DNA of 64,000 nucleotides, from contig OY754331.1 in NCBI GenBank assembly GCA_963573305.1, forward strand, positions 68,251,275 to 68,315,274. Reading direction: 5' to 3'. Source of the stretch: Pyrrhosoma nymphula (lineage: Eukaryota > Arthropoda > Insecta > Odonata > Coenagrionidae). A model generated the notes under the pieces. It saw nothing but the letters and a program-made list of their open reading frames with translations, had not been told where the DNA came from and ran no database searches. Shown piece by piece: positions 30,640-42,476 of this stretch. The translations under genes were made by a program, and so were the position numbers. Every line of letters begins with the position of its first letter. Position 1 is the first letter of the stretch.

Positions 30640-31150
30640 GGTCAAGTATAGCAATTTAACTACCTCAGTTGTAGGTTGGAGGAAAATGGCTTAAGTAGCA
30701 AAGATATTAGAAGAAGAATTACCCTAGCAAAAGAAGAGTTCAGAAATAGGATGGATCTGATAATAGTGACCTTGTGTAATAATGTAATGAAAATGCTGGT
30801 GAAGTGTAGATAAAATGTATCGTTGTACGGTGCATAAACATGGACTCTAATAAAAGAGGTGGAGAGTAAGCTGCAGACATATAAGATGTGGATGTGGAGG
30901 AGAGTGGATAAAGTTCAGTGGACAGACAGTGGAAGTGTTTGGTATGGTGGGTGAGGAGAAGAAAATTCTGGAGGAGATTAGGAGGCTGAGTAGGTGGTTA
31001 GAAGAGGTAATGAAAGGCAAAGGGATGCTGAAGGCAGTGATAGAGGGGACGATGTTGGGTAAGGGGAAAGGAGATATGTACTAGGTTTTATGGATGGGAT
31101 GAAGAGAGGTAGGATGTATGCTGAGATTAAGATTGAAAATTGTAAAAATC
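30640..31150 (+). pseudogene. RTE-type retrotransposon, C-terminal relic
   Basis: Translated pieces read GLSSKDIRRRITLAKEEFRN, TWTLIKEVESKLQTYKMWMW and EEIRRLSRWLEEVMKGKGML, with stops and frame changes. They match the tail of an RTE-type reverse transcriptase after the catalytic core, as in the copies at 57.0 and 62.3 kb. It lies in the sense direction of ORP9 intron 1. Confidence 0.75.
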
Positions 31151-33750
31151 TCGATGATTTTTACCTACTTTCTTCCATGTCAACCTATCATAACCGGTAG
31201 GAATATTAATCAATAAATCATTATATTAGTTAAATGGTCATTTGGTTTTGTACTCTTGCTGGACCATTTGTGATTATCTATTAGTGAGTTAATATCTTCA
31301 GATTAGTCTCTTGTTGTTATACATTTGCTCTTGGCAATTCATAGAGGCCTGAAGGAATCCTATGTTCAGTCAGCCTAGGCTGAGGTAATTAGTTTGGATC
31401 CATTTTGATGATGGCTGAGGATTTTGTGGAATTACATTTTTGCTTAGGACCATGAAGAATTTTCACTCTTAAATTATGTTTAAATATGTTGCAAAATTGA
31501 TACTTGTTGTGTTTTGGGGTATCTCTGGCTAACAAGATGGATTTACACCCATGATTTAAATGAGAGAACAAATGGGAACATGTGAAATGATAGCATCTAA
31601 AGAGAGTGAAGCCATTTAAAGTCATAGCAAATTGTCAATCAGCTGATTGTACTTGAATGAGAGACAAACCGAGTTGTTACTTGTAAAATAAAACTAGAAA
31701 CATGATATCACAATAGATTTAAGACCAAAAGTGATTTACTTGCCAGGAAATTGTATCCTACCAGCGTACAGTAGCATTAGTTTGGTCATACTCCGTGAAA
31801 ACCAGGCCTCTCAGTCTTGTGTCTGTGACCAAGCTTTTTTCTTGCTTTCTCTGTGACTGACAACTTTCTCTGAGGCATTCCTTCAAATTGAATTCTTACT
31901 TCTATTTTCTCTAAAATCTTTTTTTCTGCATTCTACTTATCATACTTGAGAGGGTATTCAAGACACGGGACAATGGGCAAGAGGGAACCTTTCTGATTAA
32001 TAGACTTCCAATAACATGCACTAATTCGGCTGAATGATTGTCATGTGAGAAGAATCATTAAAAAAAATATTGTTGCTGAACATCGTTTTAAAAAAGTTAT
32101 TGTGTATTTTTCCAGAAAATTAAATTTGTGTTAATATCAAGGCCCATTTTAGTTTTGGAGTACCATGATTAAGAATGACCGCCATTTATTCAAGCTAAAT
32201 ATGTTAGTGCGGTAGAAATATACTTACTACCAGCTTGTGTTTGCTTTTTTACATAGGAACTATTACGCAGAATTAATCATCTTCCATGAAAATGAATTTT
32301 CTCTGAGCTGAACCAGATGCTGTGGAATTCAGCCCTTCAGCCTAAGAAAAGTAGCTTATAATAATAATAATAATATATTTGTTTACCTATCCGTGTATTT
32401 TCTATCATACTTTATCCTTCAATAGTGTCATTTGTTATTTTTTCAGTGAAAGTAGATTTTTTAAATGATATGAATGGTTTGAAATTTCTCATTAATTTTG
32501 ACCTACTCAAAAGTTGAGCTACATTAGCACTTTTTTAATATTTAGTACTTCTAACCTCCATCAAAGCTGGAGGGAGTTTCATGGTCCTCATCAAGAAAAC
32601 TCAAATAGTTACATATTTGATAGGATAACGGTGCACGTACAGAAAGTATGTACATATGTTTCTTGTAGGGTCTCATTTTTCTAATCTTATCACTTTCTGC
32701 TTATCTTCTCATAATCCTATTGTATATTATTTCATATATTTTTGCTATACAAAAGCATGCAGTTCAACTATCCCTGTCCTAGTCTTCATTTAAATATTTG
32801 TTTTGACCGACTTAATTTTCATCATCATTTATATTTCACTCATTGATTCCCTCTAATCTGCAAGTGCTGTGTAATTATTTCCCTTTTTTTACTTTTAAGT
32901 GAAGGGGAATGGATCTTTCCATAATTAGGCAAAGGTTTTCATTGGTTCTAATTAAAAACCTTTTGTTTTGTTGTAAATTATACCTATATATTTAAGGGTT
33001 TAGTAACAGGGTGGTTTAGTGCTTAATTTTGTAATTGATGTTTCTTACTTTTGTTCCTCACTTTTTCTGAGGAACTGCTACATGTATATTTCTAATGCTT
33101 GAAATTCAAATGTATTTGAATAATTTGGTTTATGGAGGAAAATCATTATTTTCCTCTGAAAAAAAATCCAGAAAATCCATTATACAGTCCAACAGTTGCG
33201 CAAAAGGTGTTAAATCACCCATGTGTTTTAAAGAGGCTTCAATATGGTAGATAATGGCAGGTCTTTGTGAATAGTGGTAGTACTTCAGTTTAACATGCTT
33301 CAATGGCCAAGATCATTTTGCACTTACTGTCTTCCTTTTGCTCACGTGGGCAACAGCTCTTGGAATGAATTGGAGGATCTCCCATCCAAAACCGATCCAA
33401 GCCCAATGACGCTTGACTTTAGCGATCGAGTGGGAACTAATGTTTCCATCATGGCAAGCCATTTCCCCCCATCTTTGTGGGTACTTTATGGCATTGTATG
33501 CTGGATACTAATGTAGTTAAATAATATGAAGCCTCTCTGAAGCACTTGGTGCAAATTAATGCCATCTGGGTTCAAATCGGGCAAATGGTTTTTTCACTGT
33601 GAATTTTGCTCATTCTTGTGCATCTCTTCTGCGGGTGATGCCACTAAATATACGATGTTTTTAGTTGAGGTGAACACTCGTGTAGTCATAGATTTAACCT
33701 CTTAGACAGTGGTGGCCCATGAATACAAGTACTTTGTGACATACTTTGAT
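31151..33750. other. Non-coding, no recognised repeat
   Basis: AT-rich sequence with a short AAT microsatellite near 32358-32373. Nothing else is recognised. Confidence 0.4.
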
Positions 33751-34000
33751 AAGTACTTTTTGTGAAAATGAAAAACTTTAACTTCGTGGTTCCACAATGA
33801 TATTTTTATTGGCATGGCGCAGGTTTCGACATACCATAGCATCATCAGGTGACCTGATGATGATGCTATGGTATGTCGAAACCTGCGCCATGCCAATAAA
33901 AATATCATTGTGGAACCACTAAGTTGAAGTTTTTCATTTTCATAATGACCAAGTTCCACCAAGTTAAGCCTGAAACTACCAGTTACATCAAGTACTTTTT
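33751..34000. mobile_element. Palindromic cassette insertion, 11-bp target duplication
   Basis: The insert (33762-33989) is flanked by AAGTACTTTTT at 33751-33761 and 33990-34000. The arms (about 33770-33836 and 33845-33925) are almost perfectly complementary. Reading plus: CTGATGATGATGCTATGGTA, TGTCGAAACCTGCGCC, ATGCCAATAAAAATATC. As at 22.9 kb, the right side carries extra sequence (GTTCCACCAAG then GCCTGAAACTACC). Confidence 0.88.
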
Positions 34001-34282
34001 GGCTTGCTAGTTGTGAGAGCACTTAATCCTCCAAAGGATCCATGAAATTCAAAGGAGAGAGGATACCCGGTTGGTTATTTGGTTGCTTGGGGACTTGTCT
34101 GATAAATGGGGCATTTGTACCATAGGGAATAGGTTGGTAGTTTGGTTAGGGAAGGATTATTGGGAAATTAATGAAGAGTGGGCCATAGTTCAACATATCA
34201 CCTAATGGATGGATTACTACACTTTAAATACTCTTTATATGACTCCCAAGTCGGGATGAAGACTACACCAAAAATCTCCACC

Positions 34283-34352
34283 ACTGTTGGGATTCAAGCG
34301 CAGACCTTTGGAATGGAAAGCCAGTAATCCACTGCACCAACTTGATCCCTTA
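34283..34352 (-). repeat. tRNA-derived SINE head, degenerate
   Basis: On the minus strand: GTTGGTGCAGTGGATTACTG resembles a box A region and GCGCTTGAATCCC a box B. No complete tRNA fold. Confidence 0.5.
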
Positions 34353-34364
34353 GGTCACCCGGGT

Positions 34365-34445
34365 AGTGAAAGAACTTACAGCATTGGACTTGAACTCAGG
34401 GGATCAGAGTTTTAACCCCAGTCCAAGCAATTGATTTTTTCATAG
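34365..34445 (+). repeat. Second degenerate tRNA-like SINE head
   Basis: GCATTGGACTTGAACTCAGG, ATCAGAGTTTTAACCCCAG, then TTGATTTTTTCATAGAGAAT; the last part resembles the body of the 20.6-kb SINE (TGATTTTTTCATGGCAAATT). Confidence 0.45.
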
Positions 34446-35344
34446 AGAATTTCTCTTGCCCGTAGTACTGCCAAATTATCATAATTTTCCTAAAATGACC
34501 CATAGATAGTTACAAAAATTCACCAGGTAGTCTGTTGGTAGCTAAAATACATATTTTCTTGCAAATATCGATGCAACGATGAAAAAATTAAAGCAATCTG
34601 TTGACTACAGGGCTTGTAGTAGCAGAAAAAGCACAGAAAAAAATAATCCCCCTAAAAAAATTGGAAATATTTTTCTGTGATTCTTCATCCCGTTTAATTT
34701 GTTTTGCTTGTAATCTTTTATTTGCTCATCAGAGCTTATCATCAGTTACTGTCTCCAACTCCATAATGCTTTCCAATTTTTTTCCATGGCAAATTATAAT
34801 TATTGTAAGAAAAACATAATTGTGAAAGTATTTCTCTATATGGCATTAAAGCTATGTAATACCATTTAATCCAGTGTGCTCACATAAGGGTTGGTTCAAT
34901 AAATATGGGAGAACTCTCCTCATCAAGGTCTAGAAAGTTAAAAAAAGGTTATAGAGGTCAATTTATATCTATGTGCAACCTGTAGTTTCCTACATAGTTC
35001 TGTTGATCTGAAAAGTATATTGGAAGAAAAATAATTTTGGTGGGGGTGTTTGAAGTGGCTTCGCTGCGCTGCCGGTTCCGCAGGTTTTTGAATGCATCTA
35101 ATTATGTTATCTGTATGATTTTATTCCGATTGAAATTCACTACTTTTTTCAAACTCATTCCGTCGCGAGACTAATCCTTTTTCTCAAAATTGCCTTCCGT
35201 GGCTCCTTTTCACCTTTCGTGTGGAATAATGTTGAAGGTTGGTTATTGTCAGTTTTGGACGTTAACGGAATAATTAATGCGATGGAGGATGCCGAATATT
35301 GATTTATAAACCCTGTCCTTGCGTCTTTATAATAATTTTCGAAT

Positions 35345-35425
35345 GAATGAGTGTGTGTGTGTGTATATATATATACACTTTTTCTATAGCTGAGGAAGGG
35401 CTTACATGCCCGAAACGTTCCCTCT
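35345..35425 (+). repeat. GT/TA microsatellite followed by a cassette copy
   Basis: A (GT)n(AT)n run at about 35349-35377 is followed by CTGAGGAAGGGCTTACATGC, CCGAAACGTTCC. The core CTGAGGA, the GGGC/GCCC hairpin and GAAAC fit the cassette family; no palindromic partner is present. Confidence 0.6.
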
Positions 35426-36099
35426 AAGTCTTCTCTCTTTTTACTTTTATTTCCCCACCCCCTCTCAAGTGTATTTTTTATTGTTGTGGCCTATTGGCGA
35501 ACCTTTCGTTGTGTGTGTGTGTATAAAGAAAAAAAATAATATTAGAACTATTTCATTTTTCATAAAGGTATCGCATGAACAAAAACTGTTACTTAATCCG
35601 TTTTCATACGTCGCTCCTCCGTTATTCCTGATATGTATTGCTCTCCTCTTAATAGTCGAAAATTACTTTTTCTCTTCTTTCTCCTCCCGCATACCTGAAA
35701 TACTTTTATATCTTCCGTCACTCACGTCAACAGTCCACCACCGTTCAGTATCTCCCAAGTCCATCTCATCTGCCGTCTTGGCATTCCACCCAACGCCAAT
35801 CTATTACTCACGTCCAAAGCCATTAATTTTCTTCCTTTCCGTCCAACCCAATCTCACCTCATCATCCTCCAAAGAATTGAGAAAGAAGTTCCTTTCCCCT
35901 AGGTTCTCATATCGACTCCTTCGTAGTGGTTTTTGTTCCGTTTTGTCTGGGGTTTCAAAAGCATGGGTCATTTCTTTCAGCCTCAAAAAATCAATAAAAG
36001 CGATCATATCATAGTCTTTGCTATATTCCGAAGCTGATTTCTAGCATGGGATTTTCGGACGATTCGGGGAACTCGGCTGTCAGTCAGACCTTTTAGCAT
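35426..36099. other. No recognisable gene
   Basis: A 202-codon plus frame (35406-36014) is open but low in complexity, hydrophobic and without known motifs; I treat it as chance. Confidence 0.4.
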
Positions 36100-36330
36100 G
36101 AATTTGGCGGGAATTGAGTTTTTGTTGGCTGTAGTGTTGGATATTCAACCAGAGGACCAGGGTTCGAATCACGGAAGTCAGGGATAATTCTAGAAGAATC
36201 CCAATCCTTACTTGGATGCTGTGTGAAGAGTTTTTCAAGTTTTGAGGTCCGCTTGTGTGACGGGGTTTTAATTCCTTAAAAACAGGCTAATGCTGACGCC
36301 GGGTTTCTCCCCACCATACTCTAAGAACAC
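36100..36330 (+). repeat. tRNA-derived SINE (putative)
   Basis: GTTGGATATTCAACCAGAGG, ACCAGGGTTCGAATCACGG; box B GGTTCGAATCA is near-perfect. A body of about 170 bp follows (CCGCTTGTGTGACGGGG, GACGCCGGGTTTCTCC). It is not obviously the same family as the 20.6-kb SINE. Confidence 0.55.
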
Positions 36331-39300
36331 TCTGTGCCTAGACCCTTCCTCAATTTCTTAATCTAACCTATACCCCATCCTATATTCAATGGCGCCAATT
36401 ACCTCAAGCTGTCGGTCGCCTCCCCCAATAATTTAATATAGGGCGTTCCACATTTAGCTGAAAGCATGGTCCTCATGAACAGTGTTGCCAAACCCCTGGT
36501 GACCACCCCTAGGCCATTTAGGCACCCTTTTCCAACACCGCGCTAAATCTATGTAAGTTATTGTAGGTATAATATTTAAGTAACATTTAAATTTTGGAAG
36601 ATACATATATGGAGTTGGTCTGCAGCATAGTATTATACTAATTTTCCTGCTGCTATTAGCAACATCGCACCTCCGCCCGGAGATTAATGCGGGAAACGAA
36701 ATCTCCATTAGAGCCCATACTCTCAGCTAAATGTGGAGAGCCCAAGACTACGAGTTTGGCACCCTGGAGTTGATCGCATATAACATAATATGATCAGTAT
36801 CCTCAAGAGGAAACAGCTTGGTGATTCCACATGGTTTTGTTTCAAAAGCACGACCTGAGTGTCGACGTATGAATTTAAAGTATGAATGAGTTCCTCCCAA
36901 GTCACGCTTGTGACCACAAATCTTTTTTTTTAATGCGTTGTGAGGACGAATAAATCGGCATTCTCTGTATATTTCTCTGATGTGTTGCGCATTTCGGATG
37001 TGATATTGTTAACTCGGTGGATTTTGGTTCACGGACTTATCCTGTGATCGCAAATTCTAATCCTAATCAGAAACTGGATGATCTGATGTAGGTATTCTGA
37101 AAATGTTTTCGACGGCTAGATTATGAGTTGATTGGTCTTCAGCCCTAGGAGCTTCTGTTGATCTCAATAATTGAAGACAATTAGTCTTATCGGAGAAGTG
37201 TAGAGAAGGTTTCTTTTAGTTAGATATGTGTTGACCAATGATATGATGTGTTTTGCGGTACATTTAATTGGGAAGAGAACGCGGTATTGCGAAATGAATT
37301 TGGATCCTATGATCATCTTCTGATGTGTCAGTATGGATAGAAGTTGATATAAATGAAATTTTAGTGGAGATATCGAGGTAAAGCAAAGCGAGTATTTCTG
37401 GTGATACCACCAATGTCAAATTAACTGATTCTTCCTCGGATATCGTTGTGGAAGAGAGTGGAGTATGTGTGCGAATCGAGAGGCAGTTAAAATGTTTAGA
37501 CTCGCTGCGCTCTACCGTTTGCGCGATGCGCATGAACAATTTATGGGATATGACGATGCATCGCTAAGCTGGTCTTGCATAATTTTCAATGAAGTTGCGC
37601 GATGTGATTTGCTGAATCAATTATCTCGTTGACCTAGAAGTGTGGTATTACATCTTGAAGTTTTAAATTAAATGCATGCAATGCAGTTTGTAAATTCTTG
37701 ACCACAGAACGAATAATTCCCCGTAATTTGGTACAAGTGGAGTAAAAATGTCATAGCCGAGTTCGCTCCGAAATATCCGTCATTAACCGAGTTCGTTGGA
37801 TCGATTTTTATTGCGGCTAATGGGACTTGGTGTGGGTTGCGTGAAGGATCTCACAGAACAGACTTCATGTGGCGGAATTTCTCCGCGATGAAATCTCAGT
37901 ATGTGCACGTTTTTTAAAATAAATTTCACACAGACTTGATTTGATCATCACCGTGTGAGCCCTATGTGTCTAATTGCAGAAATCCTTGAAACAGCGTATG
38001 GAGTTCGCTCGAAGGATAGATATTTTTTGGAGTTTCAGAAAAAGTGAGAAACATAAAATCTCCATTTTGAAAATACCGCGAATCGATAAGAATCACGCTT
38101 GTGTGTTCGTGTCGCTTATCACTCACAGTAGTCTCATTTTATATATACCTACTACCGCAGTGGAATAAAATGAGCAAACCAGTCGAGTCAAATGAACAAA
38201 GTCCTAGAGAAAAAAATGGACTTTCTCCTTTAGCAAACGTTGGATCACTTCACTAGAAGTGAAAGAAGTCGGTGGTGGACAAGTGTGCAGGCGTTATTCA
38301 GGTTTAAAATTATAACCTTCTCAGGACAGAATTACCATGTGCGCTGTTGTGTACTTAGCGCTAAGATTTTCCCATGTTTCTCACTTCAAATGATTGTTCT
38401 TTATTTCCTTTGCGAGGATATTGGTTTGGACTAGGTCTTTAACAGTTTTTAAGCTGCGACTTTAGTCGTTCCACTTTGATTAATCTCAATCACATCCGTA
38501 AACCAGTACTGACTGTTTGTCTGTGATATGTGTATAAATTTGCTCGTAGCATTTCTTACTGACGTGGCCACACAAACGTATTTTGATGACTTTTAAATGA
38601 AATTATTATTTTTATTATTTGATAATTAAACCTATTTTTCCGCTTCTCAATTCACCTATTCTTGTGTGTCATGCAGCTGAGTGTCATGCAGCGACTGTTG
38701 GTTCTTAGCATATGCTTGTCGTAACTAAAAGCCACCTACTTTTATCTCTCGGGTGTTATTTCATCATATTTCCTACCTTCTATGAAGTCTTTAAAATATA
38801 TATTCTGTAATCCGTCCTACCTTTAGTTATTATTGCGTCCAGCACGTCACGCCTCCAACTAATTTATTTTCACTTATTCTCTCTCTTTTCATTTTGTTCC
38901 ACGCCTTATCTGGCCTGACAAATCGCATTTTTTTTACCATCTGTTTTCATCCATTCTCTTCCCAACCTGTGTCATAAAAATAGGCTGTCGCGGGGGCTCC
39001 ATAGAGGCTGACTTAGCAGCATAAAGCCACTAGCAGAAAACACTAGCTTATGTCTTGAATTTACCTACCCAATTAGAATTACTTGGTGTAGTAATAGAAC
39101 ATTTCAAAACTCATACTCCTAAAGTCAGTGAAACCATACTTAAGTCACAGGAATGGGAATAAATTGAGAAACACACAGTCCTTCGCTGACCATTGCATGT
39201 TAGACTCGATGTACAGAGTTAATATTTTGCCATTTTTTCTAACTTCGTGAAGAGTCGAAGATAAATTATTGTATCGCGAGGTTAGCTGCGGAAAGATTCA

Positions 39301-40379
39301 CTCGAACTATCTCTTTCCCGAAAAGTTCAAGTGACACGATTGGTATGTTATTTTTCCTCTCTGGGCCGTGGCTTATCACGGTGGTTAAAATCAAGAGCAA
39401 TTCAAATGCATACTTGTGTAAAACTCTGCTTGAAAACCCTCTCTGAATGAGCTCAGTTCTCTTCGCAGTGCATGGAGGATCTTTTTTTATCTACTCTGCA
39501 GTAGGTATCTTTCTTGTTCCCGATGCGTAGTTCTCAGTCGAGAGTTGACTGAAACGCACGTGTTGAAGTCCTCCGAACGCCATGTGACTATTTTCGTAAT
39601 GTCTGTATTTTGTGCCTGTGGCCACATGATCGATTTTTGTTTGCCCGATAATTTTGAATACATTCGTCTGAGGGACACGACATTTAACACTTAACAGTTT
39701 TGTAATGAGTCGATGTGCTGATAAGATATTTACGAAAATTGATCCAGCAAAAATGACGCTTACTTGAGGTTTTATATTTTGTAAAATTTTCTCCGTTTTG
39801 ACGTCAACATTTCAGATCGAATCAATTTTAAAATTTTACGACGTAAGTACTGTTAATTTTCCTCAATGTTTATATTTTAATTTTCCGTAATCTACTTGCC
39901 CTATTAGTCGTAAAGAATGTTTAAGCGGAGCGACATTGGATGAAATATTCTCGAAAACTAAAGTCGAATAAAGCTTTTACGACCTCGAACGAATACAGAT
40001 TAATTATGGCTTGAGGAGATTCACGACATTCTGTTTTGTTTCACGTAAAAATAAATATCTTCTCTAACTCGGCTTAGTGAACACGAGAATGATGCTTCCG
40101 GAGGTATCCCCGCTCAGCAACGGGCTGAACAAACTTTAATGGCGTAGTTAAATAGTTAAATGTTTTCATCGCATTTCTTATGCCGGTTCCCAGCGGTTGG
40201 GGTTTTGGACGGAAAACTTGAATTACGAAAAATTTCGTTACATTCCATGTATACATACAAACCCATCGCGCCTTATGTTTCCATGCATCCTGGAAAGGGG
40301 ACGTGTCGTGAATTTGGGATTATAACAAAGCGTGGTCTAGTAAATAATGCATACTTTTGAGTATAGGTATATCTACACT
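36331..40379. other. Non-coding, nothing recognised
   Basis: Over 4 kb without a recognisable frame, exon or repeat, apart from a short direct repeat of GTGTCATGCAGC near 38668-38693. It may be intron or intergenic. Confidence 0.4.
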
Positions 40380-40605
40380 CAAAATATTTTAAGAAAATTT
40401 GCGGTTTCAGGGAGAATTATGTGAAATTTTTCCGTGTTAGGAAAGATAAAAAATTATGCGAATTTCACAAAAGTTTTGTGAAATTCGCATAATTTTTTAT
40501 CTTTCACACCTGAAGATGACATAATGTGTTGAAACCCGGGTCGTGAATAAACCAACTTTTGTGAAATTCGCATAATTTTTTATCTTTCCTAACAAAATAT
40601 TTTAA
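40380..40605. mobile_element. Palindromic cassette insertion, 13-bp target duplication
   Basis: The insert (40393-40592) is flanked by CAAAATATTTTAA at 40380-40392 and 40593-40605. The motif GAAAGATAAAAAATTATGCG and its complement occur three times, giving an inverted pair and a direct copy. Between them: CACCTGAAGATGAC, ATAATGTGTT, GAAACCCGGGTC, GTGAATAAACC. Here CTGAAGA (40510-40516), GAAAC (40531-40535) and GTC (40540-40542) sit as in a hammerhead core, and CAC (40507-40509) can pair with GTG (40543-40545). Confidence 0.85.
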
Positions 40606-40927
40606 AAATGTGGAAACGCAAATGTGCTAACTCTATTTTAATTAGTGCTTGAGTACACATATCATTAACGTCTAAATCAAACATGTATGTCTTTGTCATG
40701 AAATTACGACGTATTGATGTCCTGAATTAGTATCTACCTCACGGCGCCCCTTTAAGAATAAGCAAAGTCAAATTCTTTTGGTGTAGGCGCGGTCAAAAGA
40801 GCTAAATATTCGGCGTTGGAACTTGAAAACCCTCTCTGTTTTAATAATTTCCTCCATATTGCCTTACCTTTGTAAACCTCTCTCGCTTCTTCCACATTCA
40901 TGCACCGCTTCATACTCCTCTTGTTCT

Positions 40928-41780
40928 TAAGGTAATTTGAGCGAGATATTTCCCTATTGATATTTAATGGAGACCATATTCGAATTTTAGTTTTTCACTC
41001 CAGCGTCTTTAAGAAGTATGTAGTCAATATTGTAGTTATAATGGCGCAAAAATATAGTTATATATGACAAAAAGTCTCAGGGCCTAATTAAATAAATATA
41101 ACTACATTAGTCTCTAACTTGACTCATTTTCCACGCCGTGTGATAAAAACGCCGTCACTACGGAAGGTTTATTTTGTAATTTTGTAAGAATTTCTGCTGT
41201 GAGTAATTGATTAATGTTGATAAATAGTTGAGAAACATACAAACTACATACCGTTAGTGTTTTGACTAAATATAGTTGTTAGAAATTCCTAATTTTTTCA
41301 CTATTCTCCCTCTGGAACAACTGTAATCTATTCCATGTAAAACAGCTTATATTTTCAGGAAAATTGCACGAAAGTAGTTCGGTAAGGGGTTAATATTTTG
41401 ACATCATTAAAAAGATGGGAGTTTTTTTTCTTTAAATGAGGTCATATTCATCAAATTGTAGTTGAAGTATTATCTCTCTCTACCTACCTTAAGACCGGAG
41501 TCAACCGTGTGTCGTCACCGGAGCCAATTTTTCCACTATCTTTCATCGCCCGCCTTTTTTTATTCCTAACTCTATTTATAACCTGACAGTATAACCTAAT
41601 GTAGTTATATTTATTTAATTAGGCACTGAAACTTTTTGTCATATATAACTATATTTTTGCGCCATTATAACTACAATATTTACTTCATACTTCTTAAAGA
41701 CGCTGGAGTGAAAAACTAAAATTCGAATATGGTCTCCATTAAATATCAACAGGGAAATATCTCGTTCAAACTACCATAAG
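40928..41780. mobile_element. Foldback (long inverted repeat) element, ~850 bp
   Basis: Arms of about 185 bp at 40928-41112 and 41596-41780 are complementary with few mismatches (TTTGAGCGAGATATTTCCCT outside; ATATAACTACATTAG inside). A unique centre of about 480 bp has no coding capacity. An incomplete old copy is at 12935-13246. TA lies at both outer edges, but a clean target duplication is not evident, so the superfamily is open (a Tc1/mariner-type MITE is possible). Confidence 0.88.
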
Positions 41781-41834
41781 TATATTTTGGAAAAGACAAT
41801 TTGGCCGCCCTGACAATGCTAATCCTAAACTTTG

Positions 41835-41900
41835 CAGATACTGCCAATTAAATACTTGTACGGTTGCAGATACTGCCAATTAAATACTTGTATATTTTTT
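41835..41900 (+). repeat. Tandem duplication of ~35 bp
   Basis: TTGCAGATACTGCCAATTAA, ATACTTGTA occurs twice in succession, just before the non-LTR tail at 41966. Confidence 0.85.
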
Positions 41901-41965
41901 AAGTATTAAAATTATTTTATTTAAAGAGCGGCAATATTCCCGCTTGTACCGATAGTGATGAATAC

Positions 41966-42476
41966 TATTTAAGAAGGAAGCGATGTGCAACAACTCCAAA
42001 ACCAAACCTAACATTATTTAAGAGGTCCTTTGTCTACTTAGGACCTAAACTATTAAATGATATACCAGAGTATTTAAAAATCTCAAAAAACAAAAGAAAA
42101 AAATCTAAAGCTGCTAAAGGAATGGATACTATCCATAAGTAAAATTGAAGTTTTGTATTAGATTTGCAACTCAAATTATGTTCTGAATTGTAACTAACCA
42201 TGTTAAGTGTTTATATAATATAGCTTGATGTATTGTAAAAAAAAGATGCATGTATTTTTCTTTGTTCAAAAATTGGCATAAATGAAATGGTCCATATTTA
42301 TACATATGTTCGGAAAATTTCAGTTTTTGTACAACACCAGCAATTGCATGTACTTATTCAAGGAAGGCAGTCTCGATACAGGTGCTTGTACCTTTGAGGC
42401 TGCCTAAAGCTCCGAAATATTGTACCAAAAAGAATGTAATCAGCTATGGAGTAAATATACATTATTATTATTAAAT
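41966..42476 (+). pseudogene. 3' end of a non-LTR retrotransposon with hairpin and ATT tail
   Basis: The frame 41966-42142 reads YLRRKRCATTPKPNLTLFKR, SFVYLGPKLLNDIPEYLK and then lysine-rich sequence to TAA. The phrase FVYLGPKLLNDIPEYLK matches the conserved end of ORF2 (FRGPKLWNSLP) in CR1/L2/Jockey-related clades. The 3' UTR has a stem-loop at 42366-42404 (GGCAGTCTC...GAGGCTGCC) and ends in ATT repeats at about 42464-42475. Only the terminal 0.5 kb of the element is present. Confidence 0.75.

Noticed and set aside
35345..35377. TATATATA run as a promoter
   Set aside because: It is part of a GT/TA microsatellite and no gene follows.
35406..36014. A 202-codon open frame (+)
   Set aside because: Low-complexity, hydrophobic and serine-rich, no known motif, no splice or Kozak support, and it begins inside a repeat cassette. 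Chance frame.
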